This document shows positions 21,236 through 21,677 of a DNA stretch of 21,677 bases, piece by piece; the stretch's first letter is position 1; each line of letters begins with the position of its first letter. The translations under genes and the position numbers were made by a program. Below the pieces are notes generated by a model, which saw only the letters and a list, made by a program, of their open reading frames with translations, had not been told where the DNA came from and made no database searches. Source of the DNA: Scatosoma sp045576335 (GTDB lineage: Bacteria; Bacillota; Clostridia; Christensenellales; Borkfalkiaceae); NCBI GenBank assembly GCA_045576335.1, contig JAZNGH010000025.1, positions 1 through 21,677 of the forward strand. Direction: 5' to 3'.

Positions 21236-21325
21236 ACACGCGCAAATTATTCCTTTCACTACGCAAAATTTGCTACGCAGTAAACAAAGAAAAGAAATTT
21301 TTTTATTTTTTGCCGCCATTACGCA

Positions 21326-21677
21326 GAGATTGAATATAAGCAACCTAATCCTGTAGGCGTGCTTGCAGGTGTAGAAGATAAGGGCTATACGAATAAAACA
21401 GTAACCTTTATTTGAAAAGACAAAGCGGTCGTTAGTCTTATGAAAGACGGCGTAGCAATAGCATATAAGTCGGGACAGAAATTGACGGCAAACGGCTCGT
21501 ATGTTTTGAAATTCTCGAACTATGACGGCTATACCAAGACGTACACTTTCGTGGTTGATACTGTTGCGCCTATGGTAACGCTTGAAGTCGCAAAGAACGG
21601 AGAGTTTGTAAATGCTGGCGTAAAAGCGCATTTTGCAAAGGACGAAACGGCTGAAGTTTTCAAGGATGGAAAGTTGC
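21326..21677 (+). pseudogene. Truncated surface-protein fragment with in-frame TGA
   Basis: From 21326 the frame reads EIEYKQPNPVGVLAGVED, then YTNKTVTFI, a TGA stop at 21413-21415, and KDKAVVSLMKDGVAIAYKSG, ending with TFVVDTVAPMVTLEV and the start of a second repeat (VKAHFAKDETAEVFKDG). This is the beta-strand repeat pattern of bacterial Ig-like surface proteins (a tDxxxP-type linker between repeats). Aligning the two repeats puts the TGA opposite Phe, and Trp (TGG) is usual there, so it is probably a one-base nonsense change. No start codon, ribosome binding site or signal peptide precedes the fragment; it follows T-rich non-coding DNA, and TACGCAG occurs at its left edge (21320-21326) and again at 21274-21280. 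It continues past the window end. A start at ATG 21440 is possible but would give a partial domain. Confidence 0.7.

Larger units (their letters stand above)
20541..21325. other. 785-base stretch without protein genes
   Basis: No frame on either strand shows coding character here. The short minus-strand frames at 20458-20646 and 20712-20921 run through hairpins and the tRNA remnant and lack ribosome binding sites. The stretch holds, in order, the GH78 terminator hairpin, a probable small RNA with promoter, an A/T-rich inverted repeat, a tRNA-Pro remnant, short direct repeats, an orphan terminator, a leftward promoter and TGCACTTTAAA repeats, each listed separately. Confidence 0.8.

Noticed and set aside
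21184..21326. CRISPR array
   Set aside because: The repeats are 7 to 13 bases, irregularly spaced and partly inverted; there are no 23-47 base repeats with unique spacers.
21413..21415. UGA recoding (Trp or selenocysteine) in the surface fragment
   Set aside because: The fucU, AEC and second AraC genes end in TGA, the 5' end is missing, and no SECIS-like structure was evident just downstream; decay is simpler.
21230..21631. 133-residue minus-strand frame at the right end
   Set aside because: It is antisense to the surface-protein fragment, whose plus-strand frame has clear repeat structure; the minus frame has none.

Overview
The window looks like chromosomal DNA of a member of the Bacillota (Clostridia). 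Evidence for this is strong AGGAG-type ribosome binding sites, TTGACA/TATAAT promoters often with a TGn extended -10, many intrinsic terminators, two AraC regulators in sugar-type loci, and a giant signal-peptide-bearing surface protease with a GCNGS plus membrane plus RKKK tail. The species cannot be named. UGA is used as a stop in several intact genes, so the standard code applies.

Layout. (1) 1-1590, plasmid- or element-like module: the 3' end of a parA gene, a small Lys/Ala-rich partner gene overlapping it, then a divergent XRE repressor / 117-aa orphan pair separated by three palindromic operators. (2) 1592-5805: an AraC regulator divergent from a gene set encoding an M81 (MlrC-like) metallohydrolase, an M24 (creatinase/prolidase-fold) protein lacking most metal ligands, and an ASRT-family (sensory rhodopsin transducer) small-molecule-binding protein. 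Both internal gaps are filled by palindromic elements. (3) 5843-9694: a second AraC regulator divergent from fucU, an alpha/beta hydrolase and fucI, a fucose / 6-deoxysugar or D-arabinose isomerisation operon. (4) 9783-10748: an AEC-family transporter with its own strong promoter. (5) 10969-18537: a 2522-aa cell-surface subtilase with PA, Ig-like and long BspA-type leucine-rich repeat regions. (6) 18675-20540: a GH78 alpha-L-rhamnosidase-like enzyme with no signal peptide. (7) 20541-21325: 785 bases without a protein gene, but rich in signals: a probable 79-nt small RNA on the minus strand with a near-consensus promoter and its own terminator, a decayed 3' half of tRNA-Pro(CGG) that looks like an integration scar, an orphan terminator, a leftward promoter and short repeats. 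(8) 21326-end: a truncated surface-protein fragment with an in-frame TGA where an aromatic residue is expected.

How the genes may work together (inference): regions 2 to 6 form a carbohydrate / small-molecule foraging neighbourhood. A cytoplasmic GH78 enzyme releases deoxysugar, FucU and FucI interconvert anomers and isomers, and the M81-M24-ASRT set handles a companion metabolite. Each set is switched by its own AraC sensor. No kinase, aldolase, rhodopsin, integrase or phage gene is visible. The strongest candidates for something undescribed are the minus-strand small RNA at 20602-20680 and the M81-M24-ASRT operon.
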